From assembly GCA_964540815.1 (NCBI GenBank), contig CAZIOH010000027.1:4492-68491 (forward strand): a stretch of 64,000 nucleotides of DNA. Reading direction: 5' to 3'. Position 1 is the first letter of the stretch. Every line of letters begins with the position of its first letter. Of this stretch, positions 1 through 7,790 are shown in pieces. The position numbers and the translations under genes are program-made. The notes under the pieces were generated by a model that was not told the DNA's origin, did no database searches, and saw only the letters and a list, made by a program, of their open reading frames with translations. This stretch comes from CAZIOH01 sp964540815. GTDB taxonomy: Bacteria; Myxococcota_A; Polyangia; Fen-1088.

Positions 1-217
1 GCGAACCAGGGTCGACCTGGCCTCCATGCCCGGGGTGGCGCTCGGCGCGGGCGAGCCGGCACACGACAAGAGGAGAACCATCGGCAAGCAGCGCGTGGTG
101 CGGCCACATCGATGCCGCGGCGCGCGAGCGCGAGAATGTCGGTTCATTGGACAGCTCCAGGCCAGGTCGACTCCGGAGTTTTGATCTTAGCAGGACCTCG
201 AGCCTGGAAACATCAGG

Positions 218-1188
218 ATGTCTTGGACCGACGGATCCAGTGCTTCCCGAATTCCTCGCAGACTTCGGACCATTCGCCACGTCTACTTCACGATGCACGC
301 CATGTTCCGGAAGGCGATCCCCCGTCTTCTCGACACCAACCCCTGCTCGATTGACTCGGAGGATCTCCCCTCGAAGATCGACAAGGATCCCGAGTGGCGG
401 GCATCGGCCGTGTTCACGAAGGACGAGCTCGTCAAGATCATCTCGGCCGACGGGGTGCCCGAGGATCGCCGCACGTTCTATGGCCTGCTGTTCCTCGGCG
501 CGATGCGGTTCGGCGAGGTCGCCGCTCTTCGATGGCGCCACTACGACGGCGCCACTACGACGCGACGCTCCTTCCGCTCGGGCGCCTCCTCGTTGCGCAC
601 AGCTACAGCACGAAGAGCAAGAAAGAAAAGTCGGTCAAGACCGAGCAGCCCCGGTGGGTCCCCGTCCACGAGGCCCTGGCCCAAAGGCTTGCCGACTGGC
701 GAGACCGTGGCGGCTGGGAAGAGCCCATGGGTCGCAAGCCCGGCCCCGACGATCTCATCGTCCCGTCCCGTCGCGGCCAGAACCGCAGCGTCAACCACAT
801 GCTGAAGAGGTTCCACCAGGATCTGGAGCGGCTCGAGCTTCGCCCCCGCCGGCAACACGACGCCCGTCGGACCTTCATCTCGCTCGCGATCGCGGACGGT
901 GCCCGGAAGGACATCCTCCGCTGGGTCACGCACGGGCCCGAAGGGGACATCGTCGATCTCTACACGACGCTGCCGTGGCACACGCTCTGCGAGGAGGTGG
1001 CGCGCCTCAAGATCGATCTCGAAACCGCCCCCAAAACCGCCCCAAAATCCGTCGCGCCCGACCCCGCTAAGTACGCGAAATTACACGAGCGTCACTTACA
1101 TTTTACTTACACGGTCCAACATCCTGAACAATTTCAGGAACTTACGAAGCGGGGTGGACGGGACTTGAACCCGCGGCCTCCGCCGTGA
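218..1188 (+). pseudogene. Tyrosine recombinase (phage-type integrase), frameshifted
   Basis: The reading is split between two frames. The first half (218 to about 547) carries a core-binding-like helix and the first catalytic Arg in the motif MRFGEVAALRW. The second half (about 548-1188) has the hairpin Lys region, the HxxR motif (HDARR), a later His (WVTHG) and the Tyr nucleophile in DLYTTL. All catalytic residues are therefore present, but not in one frame. The switch falls on a 14-bp tandem duplication at 534-561; removing one copy restores a continuous protein. The N-terminus is also damaged: the 218 frame has stops at 182-184 and 188-190, and upstream integrase-like residues lie in another frame. 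The C-terminus reads into the antisense of the tRNA-Asp gene and ends at a TGA inside it, typical of integrases that use a tRNA 3' end as attachment site. Probably inactive unless the duplication is an assembly or sequencing error. Confidence 0.8.
534..561. repeat. Perfect 14-bp tandem duplication in the integrase
   Basis: The 14-mer GGCGCCACTACGAC occurs at 534-547 and again at 548-561 with no mismatch. Because 14 is not a multiple of three, it shifts the integrase frame exactly where its two halves separate. Confidence 0.95.
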
Positions 1189-1223
1189 CAGGGCGGCGTT
1201 ATAACCGACTTAACTACCACCCC
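1150..1223 (-). tRNA. tRNA-Asp (GTC)
   Basis: On the minus strand a 74-nt cloverleaf can be folded by eye. The acceptor stem is GGGGTGG pairing with CCACCCC. The anticodon stem CCGCC/GGCGG holds a seven-base loop CTGTCAC with anticodon GTC. The T-arm loop is TTCAAGT and the discriminator base is G73, as expected for tRNA-Asp. CCA is not encoded. The 3' half is overlapped in antisense by the end of the decayed integrase, so this gene is the likely attachment site of an integrated element lying to the left. Confidence 0.95.
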
Positions 1224-1292
1224 AGATTGTCACCGGGGGCGAACCTCCGGGCTTGGCTTGGCCTGGCGAGCCGGGCCCAACCGAGCGCGTGC

Positions 1293-1321
1293 TATCTACC
1301 TATCTGCGAGGGTTGTGTCAA
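1293..1321 (-). promoter_or_regulatory. Sigma-70-like promoter of tRNA-Asp
   Basis: On the minus strand a perfect TTGACA (1316-1321) is followed after 17 bp by TAGATA (1293-1298), roughly 70 bp upstream of the mature tRNA 5' end. The -35 box and spacing are ideal; the -10 box is only a partial match. Confidence 0.65.
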
Positions 1322-1485
1322 CGTTGCAAATCCCCTATCGACGGCCACCCTCGGTGGGGGGGAGAGGGATGCCTGCGCGACGACCGCACGGAATCGCGAG
1401 AGGGGGCCTGGCGTGATACCGTCGCCATTTCGAAGGGCCCGTTCGGGTCCATGCCCCGGGCCGCACCGGCCCGCACGGGAGGAAG

Positions 1486-2106
1486 ATGGTGTCCATGTCG
1501 ATATCCACGTCCACGTCCACATCCACGTCGAAGCCCGCCGGGGCAAAGCATCGTTCGTTCCCTCTCGCGCTCGTTCTTGCGGTCGCGGCCCTGGGTTTTG
1601 CGGCCGGGGTCCCCGGAAGTGCCCGGGCCGACAAGGCTGCCGTCGCCCAGGCCCCGGGCGCCACTGCGACGGCCACCACGACCAGCTGCAAGGCATTCGG
1701 AAGCGGAAAGTGTTGTGATCCAGACATCGCGGCCCACCTGACCAAGGCCGCGGTCTTCAAGGCCTGCGGCGAATCGGATGCCACCTTCCTCGGCGAGGCC
1801 GGCTCGAAGGAGACCTGCAAGTACGTCTTCAAGGTCGAAGGTGAGAAGCCAGAGGAGACCTTCGTTCAGGTCTATGCACCGGCCCAGAAGGAGGTGCCCT
1901 CCTCTCCCAACGATCCCTTCTTCTCGTGGAAGAAGGTGGGCAAGGCGTACGTCACCGACAAGGCCAAGTCTCCCAAGGCCGCGCCGATGATGGCCAACTC
2001 GACCGGCATCTGGCTGCCGGCCAAAGGCTACTTCGTCAGCATCAACGCATCGACCAAGGTCTGCACCAAGGTCGAGGCGTCCAAGCTGGCCACGGCCGTC
2101 AAATAG
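1486..2106 (+). CDS. Secreted or periplasmic protein of unknown function
   Basis: A 206-residue protein I do not recognise. It begins with an alternating Ser/Thr stretch (residues 4-15) encoded by a TCCACG-type hexamer repeat, then a short basic patch (KHR) and a hydrophobic signal segment at about 25-45 ending near SARADK. The mature part has several Cys (CKAFGSGKCC, ACGESD, ETCKY, KVCTK) that could form disulfides, and is otherwise a compact soluble domain rich in Lys and Val. A GGAGG lies 3 nt before the ATG at 1486 and 12 nt before a second in-frame ATG at 1495, so the start is uncertain by three codons. It converges with the next gene on the other strand, their stop ends overlapping by 8 bp. 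No function is claimed. Confidence 0.75.
   Translation: MVSMSISTSTSTSTSKPAGAKHRSFPLALVLAVAALGFAAGVPGSARADKAAVAQAPGATATATTTSCKAFGSGKCCDPDIAAHLTKAAVFKACGESDATFLGEAGSKETCKYVFKVEGEKPEETFVQVYAPAQKEVPSSPNDPFFSWKKVGKAYVTDKAKSPKAAPMMANSTGIWLPAKGYFVSINASTKVCTKVEASKLATAVK
1493..1530. repeat. Degenerate TCCACG hexanucleotide repeat
   Basis: About five imperfect copies of TCCACG/TCCACA encode alternating Ser-Thr at the N-terminus of the secreted protein. It is one of several hexamer tracts in this window that sit in front of signal segments or in linkers. Confidence 0.8.
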
Positions 2107-2845
2107 TCTTTGCCCCCGGGCCGCCGCCGCCCCCCACGGCGGCCGCAATCCCGCCCGCGGTCGTGCCGGGCCGCCCCGGGCCGTGCGCCACCGTGCCTGG
2201 TCGTTCACGCGTCCCCATGATCACGTCCGTCAGAGGAAAGGTCACGTTGAAGTTGACGTGGGCCATGCGCCGCAGGACGTGGTGGTGCTGGTGGTGGGCA
2301 CGCAGCGCGCCGAAGATCCCCCGGCCCTCGGCGGCCAGCCCGAAGCGGGCCATGGTGTCCGACGGCACATGGTAGAGCGCGTGCAGAACCTCGTAGGTCA
2401 GGAAGTAGCCCAGCGCCGCGACGTAGAAGACCCCCACCATCCCAACGCCTCCGAGCGCCCCGGCCAGGATCGCCACCGGTGACACGGTCACGAGCAGGAG
2501 CACGATGGTGTACCAGGGCATCATGATCAGGCTGAGCTCGCGCATGTCGTGGAAGGCCATGGTCGAATCGGTGAACGCAACGTGATGGATCTGGGCATGG
2601 TTGTGGTACATGAACCGCGGAAACATGGGCCGGTGCATCGGATAGCGATGGACGGTCCATTCGAAGAAGTTGGCGAACACCCAGAACGCCGGGACCAGCA
2701 GCCACCCGGCCGCCGGTGCGCGCAGCGCGATGGCGAATGCCACGGCCATCAACCCGACGCCCAGGGTCGCGGTCTGCGCGATCTGCCGGCGACCAGAGTA
2801 GCCGGCGGGAATCATCTCGGCCCTCGTCATGCTCAAGGTTAGCAT
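2099..2845 (-). CDS. Fatty acid hydroxylase / sterol desaturase superfamily membrane protein
   Basis: Integral membrane protein with the His-box pattern of the di-iron fatty acid hydroxylase superfamily: HRYPMHR, HNHAQIHH, HALYH and HHQHHH, interspersed with hydrophobic helices (VGLMAVAFAIAL, WLLVPAFWVF, IVLLLVTVSPVAILAG). Members hydroxylate or desaturate lipids at the membrane using iron and oxygen; the substrate cannot be told here. The open frame extends upstream to 3049, but residues before 2845 are low-complexity and would overlap the divergent CarF-like gene, so ATG 2845 is preferred (2830 is possible). It is divergent from the CarF-like gene, itself a His-box membrane lipid enzyme, which suggests a shared role in membrane lipid modification. 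Confidence 0.8.
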   Translation of the reverse strand: MLTLSMTRAEMIPAGYSGRRQIAQTATLGVGLMAVAFAIALRAPAAGWLLVPAFWVFANFFEWTVHRYPMHRPMFPRFMYHNHAQIHHVAFTDSTMAFHDMRELSLIMMPWYTIVLLLVTVSPVAILAGALGGVGMVGVFYVAALGYFLTYEVLHALYHVPSDTMARFGLAAEGRGIFGALRAHHQHHHVLRRMAHVNFNVTFPLTDVIMGTRERPGTVAHGPGRPGTTAGGIAAAVGGGGGPGAKTI

Positions 2846-3071
2846 GTCCAGGCGCGAAGCTCCCTCGTCCGTCGGCGTCACGCGGCGGATGCTTCTTCCC
2901 GGCGGCTGAGGCCCGCGCCGGCCCCGGCCGACCGGCCGGTCCTCGAGGAGTGGCATCGGAGGCATCTTCCGGTATTCCATGGTAAACAGGCCCGCCGCCA
3001 GCGTCGAAGGAAGCCGTTCCGCCAACGGCGGCCGTCTTGATATAGTCACGGAAGAAGTTCACGGCACACAC

Positions 3072-3887
3072 GTGATTTCAGCCAAAACTCCCTACGGCTA
3101 TTCCCGGATGCATCGCGCGGCGGAGCTCGCGTCGATGGCGGTGGTAGCCCTCTTGCTGATCGCCTTCGTGGTGCAGACGGCGCGCACCATCACGACGGGC
3201 AGCGGAGCGCTGCGCCTGGTCGTCACGGGACTGTCGGCCTACGTGGCCTCCGACCTCATCTCGGGGGTGGTGCACTGGGCCGGCGATACGCTCGGTGATG
3301 AGAGCGTGCCGTTCGTCGGCCCGAACTTCATCAAGCCCTTTCGGATCCATCACGTCGATCAGCTCGCCATCACCCGCCACGACCTCATCGAGACCAACGG
3401 AAACAACTGCATCGTGGTCCTCGGTCCCCTGGCCGCGGCGTTCTTGATCCTGCCGTCCCGGGATGGTTGGTTCTTCGACGCTTGCGTCTTCATGGCCTTC
3501 CTCGCGGTCTTCGTCGTCGCCACCAACCAGTTCCACAAGTGGGCCCACCAGACGAACCCGCCCCGCATCGCCCGCGTGCTGCAGGCGAGCGGCCTGATCC
3601 TCACCACCCCGCACCACGACCGGCACCACGCGCCACCCCACGATCGCCACTACTGCATCACCGTCGGGTGGCTGAACCCGCTGCTCGACTTCATCGGATT
3701 TTTCCGCGGGGCCGAGTGGGTCATCACCCAGGTTCGGCCGCACTGGCTTCACGCGGGCGCGCGCGTCCCCGTGCGCGCGCATCCAGGGCATCCCGGAGGA
3801 TCATCCCCGGCGGCCCGGGCCCCGCGCGGCCCCGGGGCGGTCGGCGGAGATTCGGTCGCCGCGGGGAGCCCGGACCTCCTGCCGTGA
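3072..3887 (+). CDS. carF: CarF / TMEM189-type plasmanylethanolamine desaturase
   Basis: The protein matches the Kua/TMEM189/CarF family. It shows SDLISGVVHWAGDT, a block with HHVD then TRHDLIETNG, NQFHKWAH, and a terminal HHDRHHAPPHDRHY stretch followed by WLNPLLD, with membrane helices between the His clusters. In Myxococcus xanthus CarF forms the vinyl-ether bond of plasmalogens and is needed for the singlet-oxygen and light signal that induces carotenoids; the human counterpart is PEDS1/TMEM189. GTG 3072 gives a normal short N-terminus (ISAKTPYGYSRMHR). An ATG at 2979 in the same frame would add 31 low-complexity residues. The last roughly 50 residues are a Pro/Gly/Ala-rich tail absent from the family core. 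No carotenoid genes are in the window. Confidence 0.85.
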   Translation: MISAKTPYGYSRMHRAAELASMAVVALLLIAFVVQTARTITTGSGALRLVVTGLSAYVASDLISGVVHWAGDTLGDESVPFVGPNFIKPFRIHHVDQLAITRHDLIETNGNNCIVVLGPLAAAFLILPSRDGWFFDACVFMAFLAVFVVATNQFHKWAHQTNPPRIARVLQASGLILTTPHHDRHHAPPHDRHYCITVGWLNPLLDFIGFFRGAEWVITQVRPHWLHAGARVPVRAHPGHPGGSSPAARAPRGPGAVGGDSVAAGSPDLLP

Positions 3888-3939
3888 CCGAGGGGCGAGC
3901 GTGGAAGGTGGAGGGTTGACGTTGGAGGGTGGGTGCCGC

Positions 3940-4120
3940 GGCCCCCCCCCCCCCCCCCCCCCCACCCCCCCCCCCCCCCCCCCCCCCCCCCGGGGGACGG
4001 GGGCCCACAAAAAAGGCTGCCGCCCACGGCACACCCCACAAAAAAGCAAAAACCCCCNNNNNNNNNNCGGCCCCTCCCCTCCCCTCCCCTCCTCCCCGCC
4101 GCGCCCCGCCTCCCGCGCCG
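3940..4120. other. Low-quality poly-C/poly-A tract with 10-N gap
   Basis: Between the CarF-like gene and yajQ the sequence becomes long C runs broken by single other bases, then G and A homopolymers, a 10-N gap at 4058-4067, and CCCCT-rich sequence. It codes for nothing credible. It looks like unresolved sequencing or assembly of a hard G/C-rich intergenic stretch rather than real DNA of this exact length. Confidence 0.8.
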
Positions 4121-4167
4121 GCGGCCGGCCTCCACCACCTCGACGATTGGAGCTATCCTTGCCCGGC

Positions 4168-4653
4168 ATGCCCTCGTTCGACGTGGTCTCGAAGGTGGAC
4201 CTGATGGAATTGGACAACGCCCTGCACACAGCCCAGAAGGAGCTGGCCCAGCGCTACGACTTTCGCGGCACCAACACGGTCATCGAGCGAACTCCGGAGG
4301 GCATCCTCGTTCGCACCTCCGATGAGCAACGAGCGGCCGCCACCCTGACGGTCCTGCGCGAGCGCATGGCCAAGCGAAACCTGTCGCAGCGCTGCCTCGA
4401 TCCAGGCGACGTGGAGGCGGCCGGCGGCAAGACGGTCCGCCAGCTGATCGGGATCAAGCAGGGAATCGAGTCCGAGACGGCCAAGAAGATCGTCAAGAAC
4501 ATCAAGGACCGGAAGTTGAAGGTCCAGGCGCAGATCCAGGGTGACGAGTTGCGCGTCACCGGCAAGAGCCGGGATGACCTGCAGGAGGCCATCCAGCTGA
4601 TGCGCGCGGGGGACTTCGGCATCGATCTGCAATTCGTGAACTTTCGCGATTGA
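4168..4653 (+). CDS. yajQ: YajQ family nucleotide-binding protein
   Basis: The 161-residue product has the hallmark start MPSFDVVSKVDLMELDNAL, the YDFRGT block, then KTVRQLIGIKQGI and AKKIVKNIKD, and ends DLQFVNFRD, all diagnostic of YajQ (UPF0234). The length matches the family. Some family members bind cyclic di-GMP and act as effectors; others bind nucleotides or RNA without a settled role. ATG 4168 is chosen because the homology begins there; the open frame upstream runs only through the poly-C/N patch. The next gene starts 10 bp downstream on the same strand, so the two may be cotranscribed. Confidence 0.93.
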   Translation: MPSFDVVSKVDLMELDNALHTAQKELAQRYDFRGTNTVIERTPEGILVRTSDEQRAAATLTVLRERMAKRNLSQRCLDPGDVEAAGGKTVRQLIGIKQGIESETAKKIVKNIKDRKLKVQAQIQGDELRVTGKSRDDLQEAIQLMRAGDFGIDLQFVNFRD

Positions 4654-4663
4654 GGCCCCGGCC

Positions 4664-7600
4664 GTGAACGGCGCCGGAGGCACCCGGGGCCGCGGCATCA
4701 CCAGCCGTGGCCACCCCTTCCGACGCTTCCGGGGCTCGGGGGCGAGCCCGTTGTGCGGCCGTGGCCTGGCGGACGTGCGCGGCCTGGTCGTGCTGGCCTG
4801 CTTCACCCTCCTCGCCGTCCTTCCCCTCTGCCAGGCCTCCGGCGCCACCCCCACCCCTACCCCTACCCCGACCGCCGATGTCGCGCCAGAGCGCCCGTCC
4901 ACGCCTGCCCCGGTGCCCCGCCCGCACCTCGTGCTCACCGCCACGCTCGACGACGACGGCGCGCACATCCACGGGCGGGTGCGGATGAACATCCCGAACG
5001 CGACCGCTCACCCCGAGCGTACCGTTCGGCTGTCGCTCTTTCCCAATCACCTCGCCCAGCGTCCGCAGGCCCTCGGCGAGGTGGCGTTTCACTGGCTCTA
5101 CCCGCGCGGCTTCTCGCCCGCGGCCATCCGTCTCGGGACCGTGCGGATCACCGCCGAGCCCCCGAGCCCGACCCCGACCCCTGTCGCCCCGGAGTCCGCG
5201 CCGGTGTCCGTGCGACTCGATCCGTCCAGCGCTGGCCCGCAGACCATCGCCACGCTGACCCTGCCCACCGCCGTTGCTCCAGGCGCTGCGGCCGACATCG
5301 AGGTCGTATTCTCCACCACCCTGCCCGACCGGCTGGGAAACTTCGGCTGTCAGGCCCTCGCCTGCCGCCTGATGGGCGGCTTTTACCCCTCCCCGCTCGG
5401 GTTCTCCGAGCACCAGCCGGCGGCCGCCACGCCCCCGGGGCGCGCCTCGGCCGACGGGCCCGAGCCCGCCCCGCTCCTCGACATCTCCGCAACCATCCGG
5501 GCGCCGCTCGCGCAATTCCCCGTATCGGGCGGGCCCTCGCGCCGGGCCGCGCCCGCGCCCGCAGGGGCAACGGGCCTCGAGGTCTTCCTCGATGGCGAGC
5601 GACGCGCCCCGGGATCTCCGACCATCCAGGTCGACGCCGAGGCCGTCCCTTACGTGACCCTGGTGACCGGCGGCCCGTGGCGCGGCGACGACGTGGCGGT
5701 GGCGGGCTGGCGCGCCTCGTACTTTCACCGGGAGCCGCGGCCCCCGTCCTCGGCCGGCGAGGTCCTGCCCTACGTCCGCGAGGACCGGGCCGGCCTCATC
5801 CTGCAGACCGTCGAGCGCGCCCTCGGCTTTCTCGAGCGACGCGGGCTCGCGCCTCCGGCCGCACCCGGCACGCCCGAGCCCCCCCTCGTGCTGATTCAGG
5901 CCCCGCTCCGGCACGAGCTCGTCCACGTGCACGACCACGTGATCCTGGTGTCCGACCGGATGTTCGAGATCTTCCCGGTCGAATCCTTGCGGCGCTACCA
6001 CGCGCTCGAGCTCATCCGGGCGGTGTTCACGGCCGCGGCCGACCGCCTGGTCGCGCCCTTCGAGACCGACCGCGATCGCTCTCTGACGGCCGAGCTGCTC
6101 GGCACCGCCCTCACCGAGGAGTATTCGGACCGGGCCTTTCACAACCTGAAGTTCGCGCGCGAGTGGTTGCGGCCGCTCGCCTTCATTCCGGCGGTGGATC
6201 AGCTCCTCTATGCACCGGTCGTCGCCTCCTCCTCCAGCTACTTCGGGGAGCTCGGGGTTCGAAGTGAGATCCGGGACGACGTCCGGCAGCTCGACAACCG
6301 GCCGGACGGCAAGCTCATCGCCTCCAAGCTGCAGGACCTGCTCGGGAGCGCCGCCTTCTCACGGATGGTCGAGGCGATGCTGGTTGGCCGGCTTCCCCTT
6401 CGCGAGGCGGCCCTGCGCGAGGCGGCTCGCCGCCAGGCCGCGGCGGGCATCGCCGGGCCGGCCGACCTCGCCTGGTTCTGGCGTCAGTGGCTCGACGGCC
6501 CCTCGGTGCCCCCTCAGGTGAACTATCGAATCTCGGCCGTCCGCTTCGATGCCGCAACCTCGAGCGCCACCGTCGACGTCGAACGCCAGGGCGACCCGGT
6601 GCGCGAGCCGGTCGAGCTCCGGGTGACCGATCGTGCGGGGGGCGTCCACGACCTCGTGTGGCCGGCCGATGCCCAGGCCGTCCACCGGTTCGTGCTCCAC
6701 CTGCCGGCGGGCCTCGATGCGGTCGAGCTCGACCCCCGCCATCGCCTGGTCGAGTCCCCGGTCGGCACCTTGACCGCGGCCGACGACCCGCTGGTCGACG
6801 ATCGCGTGCCGAGGCGCCTGCGCCTGGTTTACAACGGGTTTGGCGCGCTCGTCGACGCCACCGCGGTGGACGCCAGCTTCGCGGCGGCCGTGACCGTGAA
6901 GCCGCAGCACGATCTGCGCAACGCGCTCCTGGTGGTGGCCCAGCATTCGCCTGCCCTGCTCGTGGGGACCGAGGCGTCCTACGAGCGCTGGTTCGGGGCC
7001 AAGGCCAACCCCAACCGGCTCACCACCGCGGCCGGCATCGGGCTCGGAGTGGCGCGCCTCGATCCCCACTTCGGCGTGCCGGCGGGCGCGCCCGCCGAGC
7101 CCGGGTGGCGACTGTCCGCCAGCCTCTTCGCCGAGCACGACGATCGCGCGTACCTCATCGATCCCTGGAGAGCGGTCGGCCTCCAGGCCGCCCTCGGTTA
7201 CGCTCTCACCGCGCTCGACGGAGGCCAGCGCCTCTCGCAGGCCACGGGCGAGCTCGAGGTGCTGCGCCTGCTCGAGCTCGCGCCGGGCCAGGTGCTGGCG
7301 CTCGATCTCGATCTCGCGGCGACCCTCGGAGATCTCCGGCGACGCTCGCAGCTCTTGCCGCTCGGGGGACCGGCCGGCCTGCGCGGCTACGGTCTCGACG
7401 AGCTCCTTGGGCGCGGGCGGGTGCTGGTGCGGATCGAGCTCCGCAATCGGTACGTGAGCGATCTCGACTGGAACATCCTGCACTTCACCTCGGTGCGGGG
7501 TTTCGGGGGCACCGTGTTCGTCGAGGCCGGGGCGGTCAGCTCCTGCGCCGATCTCGCGCCCCGCGACGCCGGGCTCTTCTGGGACGTGGGCTACAGCCTG

Positions 7601-7768
7601 CGGGTGTTCCACGACGCCTTCGGCGTCTACCAGCAGATGCTGTCCGTCGATCTCGCGGTGCCGCTCGCCCGCCGCGACCGGAACTGCCTCGGTGGGCCGA
7701 CGTCCACCGCGGCCCGGGCGCACCCCCTGCCGTTCGTGGTCCTGCTGTCGTTCTTGCCCAACTTCTGA
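4664..7768 (+). CDS. M1-peptidase-like domain fused to an Omp85-like outer-membrane barrel
   Basis: A 1,034-residue protein from a GTG start. Order: basic N-terminus; signal segment (about 41-60); a Pro-Thr dipeptide repeat from a hexamer tract (61-70); a beta-rich region (about 88-340) like the N-terminal domain of M1 aminopeptidases; a helical region (about 370-580). Where the zinc HExxH would be expected the sequence reads HALELIR (about 446), so no zinc site is visible. From about 690 the protein is beta-rich, with the Omp85/surface-antigen signature GGPAGLRGYGLDELLG (about 900) and alternating strands to the end (FVVLLSFLPNF). I infer an outer-membrane protein with a periplasmic, catalytically dead peptidase-like domain. 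The peptidase relationship is inferred from pattern; the barrel call is firmer. Confidence 0.6.
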   Translation: MNGAGGTRGRGITSRGHPFRRFRGSGASPLCGRGLADVRGLVVLACFTLLAVLPLCQASGATPTPTPTPTADVAPERPSTPAPVPRPHLVLTATLDDDGAHIHGRVRMNIPNATAHPERTVRLSLFPNHLAQRPQALGEVAFHWLYPRGFSPAAIRLGTVRITAEPPSPTPTPVAPESAPVSVRLDPSSAGPQTIATLTLPTAVAPGAAADIEVVFSTTLPDRLGNFGCQALACRLMGGFYPSPLGFSEHQPAAATPPGRASADGPEPAPLLDISATIRAPLAQFPVSGGPSRRAAPAPAGATGLEVFLDGERRAPGSPTIQVDAEAVPYVTLVTGGPWRGDDVAVAGWRASYFHREPRPPSSAGEVLPYVREDRAGLILQTVERALGFLERRGLAPPAAPGTPEPPLVLIQAPLRHELVHVHDHVILVSDRMFEIFPVESLRRYHALELIRAVFTAAADRLVAPFETDRDRSLTAELLGTALTEEYSDRAFHNLKFAREWLRPLAFIPAVDQLLYAPVVASSSSYFGELGVRSEIRDDVRQLDNRPDGKLIASKLQDLLGSAAFSRMVEAMLVGRLPLREAALREAARRQAAAGIAGPADLAWFWRQWLDGPSVPPQVNYRISAVRFDAATSSATVDVERQGDPVREPVELRVTDRAGGVHDLVWPADAQAVHRFVLHLPAGLDAVELDPRHRLVESPVGTLTAADDPLVDDRVPRRLRLVYNGFGALVDATAVDASFAAAVTVKPQHDLRNALLVVAQHSPALLVGTEASYERWFGAKANPNRLTTAAGIGLGVARLDPHFGVPAGAPAEPGWRLSASLFAEHDDRAYLIDPWRAVGLQAALGYALTALDGGQRLSQATGELEVLRLLELAPGQVLALDLDLAATLGDLRRRSQLLPLGGPAGLRGYGLDELLGRGRVLVRIELRNRYVSDLDWNILHFTSVRGFGGTVFVEAGAVSSCADLAPRDAGLFWDVGYSLRVFHDAFGVYQQMLSVDLAVPLARRDRNCLGGPTSTAARAHPLPFVVLLSFLPNF

Positions 7769-7790
7769 GCTGGGATCGGGAACCGAGATC

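Noticed and set aside
1185..1718. Open frames crossing the tRNA-Asp promoter region
   Set aside because: They overlap a clear promoter and the secreted-protein gene start, and lack motifs.
3901..4167. Upstream extension of the yajQ frame
   Set aside because: It is Pro/Gly-rich and derived from the poly-C/N patch; family homology begins at ATG 4168.
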